DNA from: Mycobacterium gordonae | GTDB taxonomy: Bacteria > Actinomycetota > Actinomycetes > Mycobacteriales > Mycobacteriaceae | Direction: 5' to 3' | Assembly: GCF_001417955.2 (NCBI RefSeq) | Contig: NZ_LKTM01000257.1 | Span: 1 to 58,327 of the forward strand | Length of the DNA: 58,327 nt | Part shown: in pieces, positions 57,091 through 58,327 of the stretch | Layout of the letters: the number at the start of each line of letters is the position of its first letter | How positions within the stretch are numbered: position 1 is the stretch's first letter | Notes under the pieces: generated by a model | Told to the model about the DNA's origin: nothing | Databases searched by the model: none | What the model saw: only the letters and a program-made list of their open reading frames with translations | Position numbers and translations under genes: made by a program

Positions 57091-57390
57091 TCAGCCGGCT
57101 GCCGCTGCGTTGGCGGCCTCGGTGGCCGCGTACGAGCCGGAGCTGGTCGACAAGGTGTTGACGAACATCTCGTGAATGGCCGCGGCCTGAGCGCTGACGG
57201 CCTGGTACATCTGAGCGTGCGCGGCGAATTGGGCCGCAGTCAGCGCCGAGACCTCATCGGCTGCGGCAGGAACCACCCCCGTGGTCGGTGCCGCAGCGGC
57301 AGCGTTCTGAGCGCTCATCGTGGTGCCGATACCCTGCAGGTTTCCGGCCGCAGCGGCCAGCGCCTCCGGCTGTGTGGTCACGAACGACAT
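57091..57390 (-). CDS. PE-family protein (PE19 type)
   Basis: This 99-aa PE-only protein (MSFVTTQPEALAAAAGNLQG) has the C-terminal secretion signal YxxxE at Y87-E91 (YAATE). It is very close to M. tuberculosis PE19, which sits at the same position before esxM. PE proteins pair with PPE proteins and supply the ESX signal. It is the only complete PE gene in this window against seven PPE genes. The ATG at 57390 follows GGAGGAAACAGC. Confidence 0.94.
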   Translation of the reverse strand: MSFVTTQPEALAAAAGNLQGIGTTMSAQNAAAAAPTTGVVPAAADEVSALTAAQFAAHAQMYQAVSAQAAAIHEMFVNTLSTSSGSYAATEAANAAAAG

Positions 57391-57644
57391 GCTGTTTCCT
57401 CCCTAAATTCATCCCAGCAACCGCTCCCTGGACGAGAGTAGATGACTGCCTGGCGCCAGGTCGCCTTCGATGCCGCCTGGTCGACATTTGTTCACTAGAC
57501 GGCAATACGAGTTGACCTCTCGTAACGACACAGTAACAGCGCCTGACCTGCTTCGGAGGACACTCGCGGCAGTCCACAGCAACCTCGTACCCGGCTATCC
57601 CTCGGCAGGCGGTGAGCTGGGCTTTTCCCGGCGTGCGCAACGGT

Positions 57645-57968
57645 CTACGCGGCGGGCAGTTCGGCCTTGTGGCGCGGGCAGTAGGCGTCGATCGCCGCGC
57701 CGACGAAGAAGCCGGAGTGGTAGGCAGGCATGCTGCTGCTGTTCAGCACGTCGTTCGCCACGTCGCTGGGTGACATGCCGTTGTCGAGTTTGACGCAGAC
57801 GAAATGCCCGGCCTCGATCGCATGCGCATTGGAGACGTGGTCGATGATGCCCTCGGACTTGAGTTCGGCGATGAACTTGTCGTCGGTCGTATCGGCGTGT
57901 GCGGTCGCGACCGCCAGTGGGCAGAGCAATGCGAGCAGCACTGCCGGCACCATACGACGCGAATACAT
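57645..57968 (-). CDS. DUF732 secreted small protein, third copy
   Basis: This 107-aa protein has a signal peptide (VPAVLLALLCPLAVATAHA, cleavage near AHA-DT at ~25) and a DUF732 domain with the cysteine motifs FVCVKLDNGMS and AYCPRHK. It starts at ATG 57968, preceded by GGGAG. It lies between the ISL3 element and the PE gene; 254 bp separate it from the PE gene. It is more diverged than the two DUF732 proteins of the PPE cassettes. M. tuberculosis has no DUF732 gene at this exact position that I recall. Confidence 0.84.
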   Translation of the reverse strand: MYSRRMVPAVLLALLCPLAVATAHADTTDDKFIAELKSEGIIDHVSNAHAIEAGHFVCVKLDNGMSPSDVANDVLNSSSMPAYHSGFFVGAAIDAYCPRHKAELPAA

Positions 57969-58122
57969 TCGGCGGCTCCCACCACTTCGGATTTACTTGC
58001 GCCCCAATTTTCGCCAGTGCCGGCCCGCGGTTCCAGTTGAGCGGTAGTTGTACTTTTTTTGTTTACCGGCTCTTCGCAGATGAGGGTGTAGGGGTGCTCG
58101 GCGCGTCGTTGTCGGGATAGGG

Positions 58123-58177
58123 GTCGAGGTCTTCCGAAGATGGGAGTTCTCACGCTGCCCATCCGAAAGACCTCGAC
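58123..58177. repeat. Inverted repeat just before the ISL3 transposase
   Basis: GTCGAGGTCTT (58123-58133) and AAGACCTCGAC (58167-58177) are perfect 11-bp inverted repeats, with an inner GATGGG/CCCATC pair, so the whole segment can fold as a long imperfect hairpin ending at the transposase GTG. It may limit read-through translation or serve as a transposase-binding site. The true terminal repeat of the element is not identified but should lie further left. Confidence 0.7.
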
Positions 58178-58327
58178 GTGCCTGACGCTACCTTCGCGTG
58201 CCCTGATCTGACCACGTTCTGCCGCCTCGACGAGCTCGGGTTGGAGGTGACCGGCCAACAGGTTGCCGCCGACCGTGCGGTGCTGGCGTGCAGGGTCGCC
58301 GATGAGGACCGGTGGTGCCGTCGCTGC
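58178..58327 (+). mobile_element. ISL3-family transposase, N-terminal 50 codons (cut by window end)
   Basis: From GTG 58178 the frame reads MPDATFACPDLTTFCRLDEL and continues open to the window end. This is the start of ISL3-family transposases (the Mycobacterium IS1557-like group), including the beginning of the zinc ribbon (ACRVADEDRWCRRC). Most of the transposase and the right end of the element lie outside. It marks an insertion on the far side of the DUF732 gene and PE19-like gene from ESX-5, probably where the upstream ESX-5 or PPE genes would otherwise continue. Confidence 0.85.

Overview
The window is high-GC DNA from a mycobacterium. It carries PE_PGRS, PE and PPE genes, an ESX-5 type VII secretion locus, secA2, garA and an F420-type Ddn-like reductase. 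ESX-5 and the expanded PPE set point to a slow grower; I cannot name the species. From memory of M. tuberculosis H37Rv, the order matches Rv1846c back to Rv1791, read in the opposite direction, with several losses and insertions.

Region 1 (1-13 kb, + strand) starts with the tail of a PE_PGRS gene. It continues with blaI and a BlaR-like M56 protease, gnd1, guaB1, two CNNM/CBS membrane proteins, glcB (malate synthase G), a membrane-anchored VWA-like protein and a haloalkane dehalogenase. Region 2 (13-26 kb, - strand) reads ilvG, secA2, pgsA2, two DUF881 proteins around a small basic membrane protein, gcvH, garA, two MerR regulators around a DUF151 protein, and gcvB. A tandem glycine riboswitch precedes gcvB. 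Many junctions are 4-base start/stop overlaps.

Region 3 (26-36 kb) holds the BacA-type ABC transporter, a TetR-VOC-flavoprotein-VOC cluster facing a Ddn-like gene across a palindromic operator, a secreted serine protease, a sterol-desaturase-family protein, an HSL-type esterase overlapping an NDH-2-like dehydrogenase by 82 bp, and mgtC. Region 4 (36.7-48.1 kb, - strand) has seven PPE-SVP genes and two DUF732 secreted proteins, but no PE gene. Four PPE and both DUF732 genes form two tandem copies of a PPE-PPE-DUF732 cassette ending at mgtC. The long C-terminal motif of the second PPE in each cassette resembles the C-terminus of MgtC. The other three PPE genes share a different C-terminus, and two of their transcription units carry homologous untranslated leaders.

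Region 5 (48.5-58.3 kb, - strand) is the downstream part of ESX-5: PE19-like, esxM, esxN, espG5, eccD5, mycP5, eccE5, eccA5. The PPE proteins of region 4 are probably its cargo, with EspG5 as chaperone. A third DUF732 gene and the 5' end of an ISL3-family insertion sequence close the window.

The most interesting candidates are the duplicated PPE-PPE-DUF732 module with its MgtC-like tail (possibly magnesium related), the paired PPE leaders, the 16-bp palindrome between secA2 and pgsA2, and the TetR/VOC/flavoprotein cluster.
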